From Pyxidicoccus sp. MSG2 (GTDB lineage Bacteria > Myxococcota > Myxococcia > Myxococcales > Myxococcaceae): DNA of 64,000 nt. Shown one piece after another: positions 16,504 to 24,700 of this stretch. The notes beneath the pieces were generated by a model. That model was not told where the DNA came from and searched no databases. It saw nothing but the letters and a program-made list of their open reading frames with translations. Location of the stretch: positions 5,146,001-5,210,000 of the forward strand of contig NZ_JAPNKC010000001.1 of assembly GCF_026626705.1 (NCBI RefSeq). Direction: 5' to 3'. Positions within the stretch are counted from its first letter, which is position 1, and every line of letters begins with the position of its first letter. The position numbers and the translations under genes are program-made.

Positions 16504-18165
16504 ATGAGTCAGAGCGGAAGCAGTGCAGAAGGTGCGCGCGTGCGGTGGCTGGTGGCGGGAGCCTTCTCCCCCGCTCCCTCCGGCCGGCGCTTCCACATCA
16601 CCCCCGAGTCCTTCGGTACCGAGCTCGCACGCGTCGCCACCGGCCTGCGCGTCACCGTGCCCGACCGCCTCGGCTCCGGTGACACCCGCACCGTCGAGCT
16701 GACCTTCGACAAGCTCCGCGCCTTCGGCCGCGCCGACCTCATCACCACCGTCCCCGAATTGCGCGCCCTCCAGGCCCTCCACTCGGACCTCTCCAACTCC
16801 GACCCGCTCCGCCCCATCACCGCCGAGGAGGCCGCCTCCCGCGTCGCCACCATCACCGGCCCCGGCCGCCTCCCCGACGCCGTCGCCGAGGCCCTCCGCG
16901 CCGCCGTGCTCCCCCTCCCCACCGTCCCGCCGCCCCCGGAGACGGGCGGCGATGAGCTGGTAGACGCCTTCCTCAACCGCGCCGACCCGGCCTCGCCCGC
17001 CGCCGCGTCCCGCGCCGTGGACGCCTTCCTGCGCGCCATCAACCCCCGCGCCCCGGCCTCCGCGGCCTCCGCGTCGACCGCGGCCTCCCCGTCACGCAAG
17101 ACGGCGAGGGACATCATCGAGGAGGCCCTGCTCGCCACGGCCCGCGACATCCTCGCCGCCGAGCCCGTCGCCCGCCTCGAGTCCGCTTGGCGCGGCCTGA
17201 AGTGGCTGCTGGACCAGTGCCCCAAGTCCTCCGGCCTCGCCGTGGAGGTGCTCGACGTGGCGCCGCCCGCGCTGCTGGAGTCGCTCCAGGGCGCGCTCGC
17301 GGGCGAGCCGTTCGACCGCCCCGACGCCGTCTTCGTCGTGGACGCGACGAGTGACGTCGGCCTGCTCGGCCGGCTCGCGGCGCTCGGCGAGCGCTTGCAG
17401 GTGCCCGTGGTGGCAGCGGTGTCCCCGGCCCTCCTGGGCGTGGCTCCGGAAGAGCTGCCCGTGGCGCTGGAGGAGGAGCGGGAGCAGGTCCCCGAGGCGT
17501 GGACGGAGCTGCGCCAGGACGAGTCCTCGCGCTGGCTGTGCGCCGTCCTCAACCGCGCGGTGGTGAACAGCGAGGGACGTGGCGCCGCGCGGCGCACGAG
17601 CTTCACCAGCCCCGCGCTCGCCCTGGCGGCGATGCTCGCGGCCAGCTTCCGCGACACCACCGCCTTCGCGCGCATCATGGGCCAGGCCGGCGGCCTGCGC
17701 GCACCGACGACGTGGGAGCTGCCCTCCGGCCGCGACAAGGGCCTGGGCATCCCCACCGAGCTGTTCCTCCCCATCCGCGCGCAGGGGCGTCTGGAGGAGC
17801 GGGGCATCCTCGGCCTGGGCAGCGGGCGCAACGCGGACGCGGTGCTGCTGGCCGCCGCGCCCACGGTGTACGGCGGCGGCTACGCGGTGCCGCTGCCCGC
17901 GCAGCTGCTCACCGGCCGCATCGTCCGCTTCGCCACCTGGGTGAGAGATCAGCTCCCTCCCGGCTCCGGCAACGACGAGGTCTCCGCCATCTTCGCCCAG
18001 GCCGCGGAGGTCTTCCTCTTCCGGGGCGCCACCGAGAACGGCCAGGTCCGCGCCGAGCTCGTCAACACCGACAACGGCCGGGGCGTCCAGGTCAGCGCCA
18101 CCGTCCGGCCTGAGCACGCCGGCACGCGGTTCCAGCTCGCCTTCGTGTTGCCGCTGCGCGGATGA
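16504..18165 (+). CDS. TssB-TssC fused contractile-sheath-like protein
   Basis: A 553-residue protein joining the two sheath subunits of type VI secretion. Residues 1-100 resemble TssB/VipA: a phage-sheath-like start, FGTELARVATGLRVTVPDRL near 37-56, VELTFDKLRAF near 64 and VPELRALQALHSDL near 83-96. A Pro/Ala-rich linker spans about 100-195. Residues 196-553 resemble TssC/VipB: LESAWRGLKWLLDQC at 225-239, a GILGLGSGRNADAV stretch, and a final beta-rich tail. Separate subunits are usual (about 160 and 490 residues); here the TssC part is shortened and no tube, baseplate or ClpV gene is nearby. ATG 16504 follows GGGAGCGG. It overlaps the next gene by four bases. Confidence 0.7.
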   Translation: MSQSGSSAEGARVRWLVAGAFSPAPSGRRFHITPESFGTELARVATGLRVTVPDRLGSGDTRTVELTFDKLRAFGRADLITTVPELRALQALHSDLSNSDPLRPITAEEAASRVATITGPGRLPDAVAEALRAAVLPLPTVPPPPETGGDELVDAFLNRADPASPAAASRAVDAFLRAINPRAPASAASASTAASPSRKTARDIIEEALLATARDILAAEPVARLESAWRGLKWLLDQCPKSSGLAVEVLDVAPPALLESLQGALAGEPFDRPDAVFVVDATSDVGLLGRLAALGERLQVPVVAAVSPALLGVAPEELPVALEEEREQVPEAWTELRQDESSRWLCAVLNRAVVNSEGRGAARRTSFTSPALALAAMLAASFRDTTAFARIMGQAGGLRAPTTWELPSGRDKGLGIPTELFLPIRAQGRLEERGILGLGSGRNADAVLLAAAPTVYGGGYAVPLPAQLLTGRIVRFATWVRDQLPPGSGNDEVSAIFAQAAEVFLFRGATENGQVRAELVNTDNGRGVQVSATVRPEHAGTRFQLAFVLPLRG

Positions 18166-18635
18166 CCGACTCCCTTCCCGAGCCCGTGGTGGACCTGCTC
18201 GCGACGTACTTCGTCGGCGGCGCGAGCAGTGCCGACCTGTCCGACGCGGCGGTCCGCGCGATGGAGGCAGGGCTCGACTCGCCGGCACTGCGCATGCTGG
18301 CGGGGCTCTCCGGCGAGACGAACGCCTGGGAGCTGGAGAGCCTCATCCAGCGCATGCTCCGGGAGCTCGGGCTGCCCATGCCGGACCGCTCCTCCATGGT
18401 CCGCATGATGGCGCGACCGCTCGCTCGCGGGTTCCTCGCGGGCCGCATCACGCCCGATGCGTTCGTCGACGAGCTGTACGCCTTGTCGCGCCATGACGTC
18501 CGGGAGGGACACCATCCGTGGTGCCAGCTCCAGGACGACTGGATGCTCGCGCGCGACGGGACGGCGGGCACGGTCGCCGAGGCGACGGCCGCGCTCCGCG
18601 AGGAAGCCGAGCGCCTCGTCGGCCTGCGAAGCTGA
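18162..18635 (+). CDS. hypothetical protein coupled to the sheath-like gene
   Basis: A 157-residue soluble, mostly helical protein with no family I recognise. Its ATG overlaps the sheath gene stop (ATGA), so synthesis is coupled and a physical or regulatory partnership is likely. It is acidic overall, with a Trp-containing mid-C-terminal segment (HHPWCQLQDDWMLARDG) and a helical end. It has no signal peptide or membrane segment. It could be a chaperone, cap or baseplate-like piece for the fused sheath, but nothing in the sequence proves that. Confidence 0.7.
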   Translation: MTDSLPEPVVDLLATYFVGGASSADLSDAAVRAMEAGLDSPALRMLAGLSGETNAWELESLIQRMLRELGLPMPDRSSMVRMMARPLARGFLAGRITPDAFVDELYALSRHDVREGHHPWCQLQDDWMLARDGTAGTVAEATAALREEAERLVGLRS

Positions 18636-18700
18636 CCTGGGACGTGGACGGGCCCGGCGGCGCGCAGCAGGCATGGCAGGTGCAACCAGCATCCTCCCGG

Positions 18701-19588
18701 TCAGTCCCCTCCGCGCCCGTGCCGCTTCCGGTACGCGCGCGGCGAGACACCGAAGGCCCGCGCGAAGCTCGTCGTGAAGTGCGACAGGTCCCCGAAGCCC
18801 GCCTCCAGCGCGACCTCGGTGATGGGCGTGCGTGTCGCGCGAAGGGAGGTCGCCGCCATCCGCAACCGGGTGGCGATGACGAACTGACGCGGCGTCTGCC
18901 CCGTCATCGCCTGGAAGACGCGCAGGAAGTGGAAGCGGCTCAGCCCCGCGTGCGCGGCCAGCGTGTCGAGAGAGCAATCATCCGCGCTGTGCGCCTCGAC
19001 ATACCGCAGCGTCTTCGCGACCCGGCGCTCCTGCGCTGAGGTCGGCGCCGTCACGGAATAGGCGCCGCCCCGGTCCTCCGTCAACGCGACGGCTGCCACC
19101 GTGAGCGCGGCCTCGCGCACCACCTCCGGCTCGCCGGTGCACAGGGCCCGGTGCGCGAGGACCACCGCATCCGCGGAGGCCGCGGAGGCCGGAATGCTGG
19201 CGCGTCCGAAGGCCCGCGTGTCGCGAAGCCGGACGCCGAGCGAGCCGCCCACCTCGTCGAGGAACGACTCCGCGTAGTCGAAGACGACGGAGCGGTCCCC
19301 GCCGTCATCGACATGCCGATACGCGTACCCGTCGGTGGCATTCCCGAGCAGCAGCGAGCCCGGGCTCGACAGCACCTCGCCCCGGCTCGACCGGGCATGG
19401 AAGACGCCGGCAAGGGTGACGCTGATGTGGACGCGGGGATGCTCACCCTCGGAGACGGTGCTGCGCGCGCCCTTGTGGCAGACGCAATCCCACGCACTGA
19501 ACGTCTCGTCCTCCGCGAGCAGATGCATCCCGCACGGCCTGACGGGAAGGACCGGCACCGCCGCAACATTCCCCAAGTTTCGCGCCAC
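18701..19588 (-). CDS. AraC family transcriptional regulator
   Basis: A 295-residue regulator with an N-terminal cupin-like sensing domain (HISVTLAGVFHARSSRG near 54-70) and a C-terminal double helix-turn-helix of about 100 residues. The latter includes CSLDTLAAHAGLSRFHFLRVF, TGQTPRQFV and the signature ITEVALEAGFGDLSHFT to FGVSPRAYRKRH. It binds DNA as an activator or repressor. It is divergent from the PD40 lipoprotein gene with only 42 bp between starts, so autoregulation and control of that gene are likely. The effector is unknown. Confidence 0.92.
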   Translation of the reverse strand: MARNLGNVAAVPVLPVRPCGMHLLAEDETFSAWDCVCHKGARSTVSEGEHPRVHISVTLAGVFHARSSRGEVLSSPGSLLLGNATDGYAYRHVDDGGDRSVVFDYAESFLDEVGGSLGVRLRDTRAFGRASIPASAASADAVVLAHRALCTGEPEVVREAALTVAAVALTEDRGGAYSVTAPTSAQERRVAKTLRYVEAHSADDCSLDTLAAHAGLSRFHFLRVFQAMTGQTPRQFVIATRLRMAATSLRATRTPITEVALEAGFGDLSHFTTSFARAFGVSPRAYRKRHGRGGD

Positions 19589-19630
19589 ATCCGGATGCTA
19601 CTGCAACGCGCCTCAGGAGGCTTACAACCC

Positions 19631-20605
19631 ATGCCCCAACACCCTCTGCTCACCTCGCTGGTGCTGAGCGCCCTGCTCGTCGGCTGCCACGCATCCTCCA
19701 GCCGGACTCCACGCGAAACGCATGCCCCCGAAATCTACGGGGCCGGCCTCTTCACCACCGGCGCGTGGGACTTCTTCCTCGCCTTCTCTCCAGACCAGAA
19801 GCGCGTGCTCTTCTGCCGCGCGGACGAGCAGTTCGAGCAATACGAAATCTTCGAGACGCGGCTCGGTGAAGACGGGCACTGGTCCACGCCCGTGAAGCCC
19901 CGCTTCGCGACCGAGTGGAGCAACGCGGATCCGCACATCGCTCCCGATGGCAGGAGCGTGTTCTTCATCTCCAACCGTCCCCACCCGGGGGAGACGGCCG
20001 CGCGCGCGACGCACGACCTCTGGGTCGCCTCGCTCCAGGCGGACGACGAGTGGGGCGAGGCCACCCGCCTCCCCTCGCCGGTGAACGACGCGAACACCGA
20101 CGAGTGGTCCCCCGCCGTGGCCGCCAATGGGAACCTGTACTTCGGCGCCGAGCGCCCGGGAACACACGGTGACAGTGACTTGTGGGTCTCCCGCCTCGTG
20201 GACGGCGTGTATCAACCTCCGGAGAACCTCGGAGACGCCATCAACACCCGCGCGGCCGAGGTCGAACCGTGGATTGCCCCGGATGAGCGCTACCTCCTCT
20301 TCAGCGCGCTCCGTCGCGCGGATGGCGTCGGTAGCTATGACCTGTACGTCAGTCAGAGACTTCCGGGAGGTGGATGGGAGAAGGCCCGGCTGCTCGGTGG
20401 CGGCATCAACTCACCCGACAGGGACTTCAACCAGAGCGTCTCCCCGGACGGGAAGTGGCTCTACTTCAGCAGCAACCGGCCGCATGCCGGTGACGTGGAC
20501 CTGGGCGCGAGGTTCGACCACCCGAGGAACGACGCCGCGCTCGTGGGCATCGGCAAGGGCACGGGTGACATCTACCGCGTGCCCATGAGCGCGCTCGGCC
20601 TGTGA
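19631..20605 (+). CDS. PD40 beta-propeller lipoprotein
   Basis: A 324-residue lipoprotein. ATG 19631 follows AGGAGG; a signal peptide ends at the lipobox VGC (Cys19). The mature part is a beta-propeller of WD40-like PD40 repeats: AFSPDQKRVLF, HIAPDGRSVFFISNRP, NGNLYFGAERPG, WIAPDERYLLFSA and VSPDGKWLYFSSNRP, each near 45-60 residues apart. Such propellers bind peptides or glycans in the periplasm or at the surface. Divergent transcription from the AraC gene suggests it is that regulator's target. Confidence 0.85.
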   Translation: MPQHPLLTSLVLSALLVGCHASSSRTPRETHAPEIYGAGLFTTGAWDFFLAFSPDQKRVLFCRADEQFEQYEIFETRLGEDGHWSTPVKPRFATEWSNADPHIAPDGRSVFFISNRPHPGETAARATHDLWVASLQADDEWGEATRLPSPVNDANTDEWSPAVAANGNLYFGAERPGTHGDSDLWVSRLVDGVYQPPENLGDAINTRAAEVEPWIAPDERYLLFSALRRADGVGSYDLYVSQRLPGGGWEKARLLGGGINSPDRDFNQSVSPDGKWLYFSSNRPHAGDVDLGARFDHPRNDAALVGIGKGTGDIYRVPMSALGL

Positions 20606-20609
20606 TGCG

Positions 20610-21137
20610 TCACGCCTTGAGTCGAAGCGCGTATGCCGTGAGGAACACGGAGGGCAGGTCCATGTCACCCGACGGCTCGCGCACGTAGCCGCGCTTCATG
20701 TACATGCGCGCGACGCCGTCCGCGCCCTTGCGGACGTGGAGGCATATCGCGTCCATTCCCCACTTGCGCGCCAGGTCCTCGGCCGCGTCGAGCAGCGGCC
20801 GGGCCAGCCCGGTGCCGTGGTAGCGCACGGCGGTGGCCAGGCCGCGCAGGTCCGCCGCGTTCGGCAGCCACGCCTCCGAGCCCGGCGCGCCCGGGGGGAA
20901 CAGGGCCACCGTCCCGGCAATCTCCCCGTCCACCTCCGCCACCAGCACCGAGGCCACCTTCCGGCGCGAGGCCACGTCCCGCAGCTCGCGCTTGCGCTCC
21001 TCCGTGTAGACGACGTCCGGCAGCTTCTTCGCGTACTGCGTGATGAAGGCCTCCACCAGCAGGTCACCGACCGCCGGGTCATCCTCGGCCCGTGCCTCGC
21101 GAATGAGGGCCCGCTCCGCCACGTTCTGGGTCTCCAT
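20610..21137 (-). CDS. GNAT family N-acetyltransferase
   Basis: A 175-residue acetyl-CoA-dependent transferase. I start at ATG 21137 (METQNVAERALIREA), where the fold begins. Conserved strands VASVLVAEVDGEIAGTVAL lead to the acetyl-CoA loop region RGLATAVRYHGTGLARPLL and the C-terminal MYMKRGYVREPSG, typical of GNAT. The substrate is unknown. It converges on the PD40 gene with four bases between stops. Confidence 0.85.
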   Translation of the reverse strand: METQNVAERALIREARAEDDPAVGDLLVEAFITQYAKKLPDVVYTEERKRELRDVASRRKVASVLVAEVDGEIAGTVALFPPGAPGSEAWLPNAADLRGLATAVRYHGTGLARPLLDAAEDLARKWGMDAICLHVRKGADGVARMYMKRGYVREPSGDMDLPSVFLTAYALRLKA

Positions 21138-21221
21138 GCCCCGGGCTCTAACACGCTCCTTCTTCCGCCGCCGCATGCGGAAACGGGGCTCCACCGCCGC
21201 GCCGCGGCATGCCACCCTGAC

Positions 21222-22469
21222 TCAGAGATAGTCGCTGATGAACCAGGGGAGCTGGTCCACCAGCTTCTGGAGCACCCCGCGCCGCTTCCACCCGCTCCAG
21301 TGGATTTCGTGGGAGTGGCCCAGGTCCTTCTCGAACGCCGCGGCGAGCCCGGCCGCCAACCCCGCGTCGTCCACCACCACCGAGCACTCCTCCGAGCTGC
21401 CCAGCGCCAGCGGGTCCAGGTTGGTGGAGCCGACGACGGACAGCGAGTCGTCCACGAGCATCGTCTTGGAGTGCATCATCGACAGCTCGTACTCCCAGAT
21501 GCGCACGCCCCCTTCGAGCAGCCGCGCATACGAGGACCGCTGCGCCGCGTGCACCGGGTCGATGTCATGGTGCCGCCCGGGCACCAGCACCCGCACGTCC
21601 ACGCCCTGCTTCACCTTCTCGATGAGCATGTCGCTGATGGCCTCGGAGGGGATGAAGTACGAGTTCGCAATCCACAGCCGCCGCCGAGCCGAGGCGATGG
21701 TGAGCAGCGTCATCCGCCGCGCGTTGGACATGAAACGGTTGTTGGTGCTGGCGACGAAGCCCGCGCGGGCCTCGCCCACATACAGCGGCGCGGGGAAGTC
21801 GCTGGCCGGGAGGAAGTCTCCGCCCGCCTCCTGCCAGTTCTGCGCGAAGGCCACCTGCATCTCGCGCGCGGCGGGGCCCTCCACGCGCACGGCGAGGTCC
21901 CTCCACGAGTCCGGCCCGTCCGCGTCCCCGAGCCAGCTCTTCCAGATGCCCCAGCCGCCGGTGAGCCCCACCTCGCCGTCGCGCACCACCAGCTTGCGGT
22001 GCATGCGCATCTTGATGCGGTTCGGGTCGAACGAGGAGATGGACCCCTGGATGGGCCGGAAGGTGCGCACCTCGCAGCCGGCCTTCGCGAGCGTGAGCCC
22101 CACGGACTCGAAGTTGACGCTGCCCAGCGGGTCCACGAGCACGCGGCAGGCGACGCCGGGCTGGCGCTCCTGGATGGCGCGCAACAGCCGGTCCGACGGC
22201 ACCCCCGGGCGCCAGATGTAGCTGGCGATGTTGATGCTGGTGCGGGCGGCGCGAATCTCCCGCTCGATGGCGTCGAAGATGTGGCCGTTCTCCACCAGGT
22301 CCACGCGGTGGCCCGGCTCCAGCGCCACGCCGAGCGACTGATAGAAGGCGAGCGAGCGGGCCTCGGGGTCGCCCTCCGGCAGCGCGCGCAGGCGCAGGTC
22401 ATGACGGTGGTTGGGGTACGAGCACCCGGTGACGAACAACGCGCCGAGCACGAGCCAGGCCAGCTTCAC
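21222..22469 (-). CDS. phospholipase D-like / cardiolipin-synthase-like lipoprotein
   Basis: A 415-residue phospholipase D superfamily protein with two HKD motifs: HRKLVVRD at 157-164 followed by GLTGG, and HSKTMLVD at 333-340 followed by VVGSTN. Both are intact, so phosphatidyl transfer or hydrolysis is plausible, as in ClsA/ClsB cardiolipin synthases. Unusually, the N-terminus is a lipoprotein signal (LGALFVTGC, Cys16) in place of membrane helices, which would put the active domain outside the inner membrane. It could act on membranes of the cell or of prey. It is monocistronic, ending seven bases from no obvious partner. Confidence 0.88.
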   Translation of the reverse strand: MKLAWLVLGALFVTGCSYPNHRHDLRLRALPEGDPEARSLAFYQSLGVALEPGHRVDLVENGHIFDAIEREIRAARTSINIASYIWRPGVPSDRLLRAIQERQPGVACRVLVDPLGSVNFESVGLTLAKAGCEVRTFRPIQGSISSFDPNRIKMRMHRKLVVRDGEVGLTGGWGIWKSWLGDADGPDSWRDLAVRVEGPAAREMQVAFAQNWQEAGGDFLPASDFPAPLYVGEARAGFVASTNNRFMSNARRMTLLTIASARRRLWIANSYFIPSEAISDMLIEKVKQGVDVRVLVPGRHHDIDPVHAAQRSSYARLLEGGVRIWEYELSMMHSKTMLVDDSLSVVGSTNLDPLALGSSEECSVVVDDAGLAAGLAAAFEKDLGHSHEIHWSGWKRRGVLQKLVDQLPWFISDYL

Positions 22470-22646
22470 CGCCGGAAGCTAATGCCGCGGGTGCACGAGC
22501 GCACCTGCCCTCCATCACGCACCGGTCGGAGGACAGCGTCCGGCCGACAACATCTGGACGTGGGGGGGTGGAAGCCCGCGCGGGGCGTGCGCACCGTTGT
22601 CCCCCACCGTGCTCCGGACCGGAGGACGTGTGGCCCCTGTGTGCCC

Positions 22647-23435
22647 ATGTCTTCTTCCGTGTCCCTGATGTTGCTCGGGTGCCTGCTGGCACCCCTGGCC
22701 CACGCGGCCTCCGACGCACCGCTGCGGCGGAACGCGAAGGCCCTGGGGCTCTCGCAGGAGGCTTCCGCATCGGACTCCACCGCGGCGCCGGAGCCGGACA
22801 CGGACACGGCGGGCGACACCTCGACACCCGCGGCTGCACCGCCGCTCGCGGCGTCTCCGTCTTCTGGCCAGGACGGCACGCGGCTGCCCGGAATGAGCGG
22901 CGTGCCCGTGCAGTCGAACGGGGAGGACGTGCCGCTCTCCACCGGGGCCTGGGTGGCGCACGGGGGACTGACGCTGCTGCCGCTCGGAGGCATCTGGGCC
23001 GCGACCCGCGTGGGTGGAGACACGCGGCTGACCGCCACCGCATCGGAGACAGCGGCGGGCATGCTCCTGGGCTCCGTGCCGGCCCACCTCCTCTTCTTCC
23101 GGCCCGCCACGCCGGGCGGTGGGCGCTGGACGGAGTTGGAGGTGACGGCGTTCGGCGCGGGGCTCGTGCTGACGCCGCCGCTGGCCGCGCTGGGCACGTG
23201 GGGCTTGGGCGAATTGGCCTTCGGTGGAAGCAGGGACCGCGGCGACGCGTACCTCGGTGCGCTGGGAGGCGCGGCGGTGGGGGCGCTGCTGGGCGTGGCA
23301 GCGCACGGCGTGCTGCTGAAGCTGGCCGGGCCGAGCGCCCGACTGAAGACCGAGCGTCAGCTCATCGGGCTGGGCTTCATCGGCGCGGGAGCGACGCTGG
23401 GCTACCAGTGGGCCGGCGGTGGCCCGCGTCCGTAG
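22647..23435 (+). CDS. exported hydrophobic protein of unknown function
   Basis: A 262-residue protein with a signal peptide (MSSSVSLMLLGCLLAPLAHA), a Ser/Thr/Pro/Ala-rich linker to about 90, then several hydrophobic Gly-rich stretches (GGLTLLPLGGIWAATRV, FGAGLVLTPPLAALGTWGLG, LGALGGAAVGALLGVAAHG) that could be outer-membrane strands or membrane helices. No family is recognised. Start ATG 22647 is chosen for the signal peptide; longer in-frame starts give improbable basic extensions. It converges on the permease gene with 29 bp between. Confidence 0.6.
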   Translation: MSSSVSLMLLGCLLAPLAHAASDAPLRRNAKALGLSQEASASDSTAAPEPDTDTAGDTSTPAAAPPLAASPSSGQDGTRLPGMSGVPVQSNGEDVPLSTGAWVAHGGLTLLPLGGIWAATRVGGDTRLTATASETAAGMLLGSVPAHLLFFRPATPGGGRWTELEVTAFGAGLVLTPPLAALGTWGLGELAFGGSRDRGDAYLGALGGAAVGALLGVAAHGVLLKLAGPSARLKTERQLIGLGFIGAGATLGYQWAGGGPRP

Positions 23436-23464
23436 TCGTCCGGTACGCGTCCACGGCCGGTGCC

Positions 23465-24685
23465 CTACTCCGTCCGCATGGCCTCCACGGGGTCCAGCTT
23501 CGCCGCGCGCGCGGCGGGGTAGATGCCGAAGGCCAGTCCCACGCCGCAGCTCATCGCGAGCGACAGCGCCACCGCCCAGAAGGGCACCTCCGTGGGCAGC
23601 CGAATCACCCACCTCGCCAGCTGCGCGAGCCCCACGCCCATCCCCACGCCGAGCACGCCGCCCGTCAGCGACAGCACCACCGCCTCGGTGGCGAACTGCG
23701 CGAGGATGCGCCGCTTCTTCGCGCCCAGCGCCTTGCGGATGCCAATCTCCCGCGTCCGCTCCGTCACGGCCACCAGCATGATGTTCAGGATGCCGATGCC
23801 GCCCACCAGCAGCGACAGCAGGCACACGCCGAAGCTCGCCACCGAGATGACCTGCGAGATGTTGTTGAACATCTCCGTGGCGCTCTCGTTGGAGAACACG
23901 AAGAAGTCGTCCTCCTCCATCGGCTTCAGCGCGTGGCGCCGCCGCATCAACAGCGTCACCTCGTCCTGCGCGCGCTGCACCACCTCCGCCGAGTTCGCCT
24001 GGATGCTCACCCGGAAGTCCCGCACGCCGAACAACTGACGGAACACCGTCAGCGGCATCATCACGTTGTTGTCCTGGCTGCCTCCGCCCAGGAAGCCGCC
24101 CTTGCGTTTGAGCGTCCCAATCACCAGGAAGCTGCGCCCCTGCATGCGAAGGGTCTGCCCCAGCGGCTCCAGGCCGGGAAACAGCGTGTCCGCCAGGTCC
24201 TGGCCAATCACCACCACGCGCCGCTGGTCGAGGAACTCCGTGTCCGTGAAGGCCCGTCCCGCGTGGATGGACACCGAGTTCGTCTGGAAGTACTCCGGCG
24301 TGCCCGCCCAGACGCTCACGTTGGCCCGCGACTCGCGCAGCGACGTGGACACCTTGAACCCGCCCTTCGAGTCCTCCCCCGCCGCCGTCAGCACCGACGG
24401 CAGCTCACGGATGGCCTCCAGGTCCGCGTCGGTGAACCGCGGCCGCCGCGCCAGCTGCGCCGGAGTGAGCTGACCGCCGAAGGGCAGCCGCTGCACCTGG
24501 AAGCAGTTGGTGCCCAGCTCGGACAGGCTCTCGTTCACCTGGTTCCGCAGGCCCTCGATGAGCCCCATCATCGCCACCACCGTGGTGGCGCCGATGACGA
24601 TGCCCAGCAGCGTCAGGAAGGAGCGCAGCGGATTCGAGACGAACGTCCCGAAAGCCAGCCGCAGGGTGTCCCAGATTGCGTTCAT
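23465..24685 (-). CDS. MacB/FtsX-type ABC transporter permease
   Basis: A 406-residue permease of the MacB family: one N-terminal membrane helix (FLTLLGIVIGATTVVAMMGL near 24-43), a large periplasmic MacB core domain (about 50-280) and three C-terminal helices (ISVASFGVCLLSLLVGGIGI, LTGGVLGVGMG, VPFWAVALSLAMSCGVGLAFG). The motif ILNIMLVAVTERTREIGIRKALGA at the FtsX turn is textbook. MacB-type systems use ATP to drive mechanotransmission across the envelope. It starts 15 bp after the sister permease. No ATPase or adaptor gene is adjacent. Confidence 0.92.
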   Translation of the reverse strand: MNAIWDTLRLAFGTFVSNPLRSFLTLLGIVIGATTVVAMMGLIEGLRNQVNESLSELGTNCFQVQRLPFGGQLTPAQLARRPRFTDADLEAIRELPSVLTAAGEDSKGGFKVSTSLRESRANVSVWAGTPEYFQTNSVSIHAGRAFTDTEFLDQRRVVVIGQDLADTLFPGLEPLGQTLRMQGRSFLVIGTLKRKGGFLGGGSQDNNVMMPLTVFRQLFGVRDFRVSIQANSAEVVQRAQDEVTLLMRRRHALKPMEEDDFFVFSNESATEMFNNISQVISVASFGVCLLSLLVGGIGILNIMLVAVTERTREIGIRKALGAKKRRILAQFATEAVVLSLTGGVLGVGMGVGLAQLARWVIRLPTEVPFWAVALSLAMSCGVGLAFGIYPAARAAKLDPVEAMRTE

Positions 24686-24700
24686 CGCCGCCCTCTCCCG

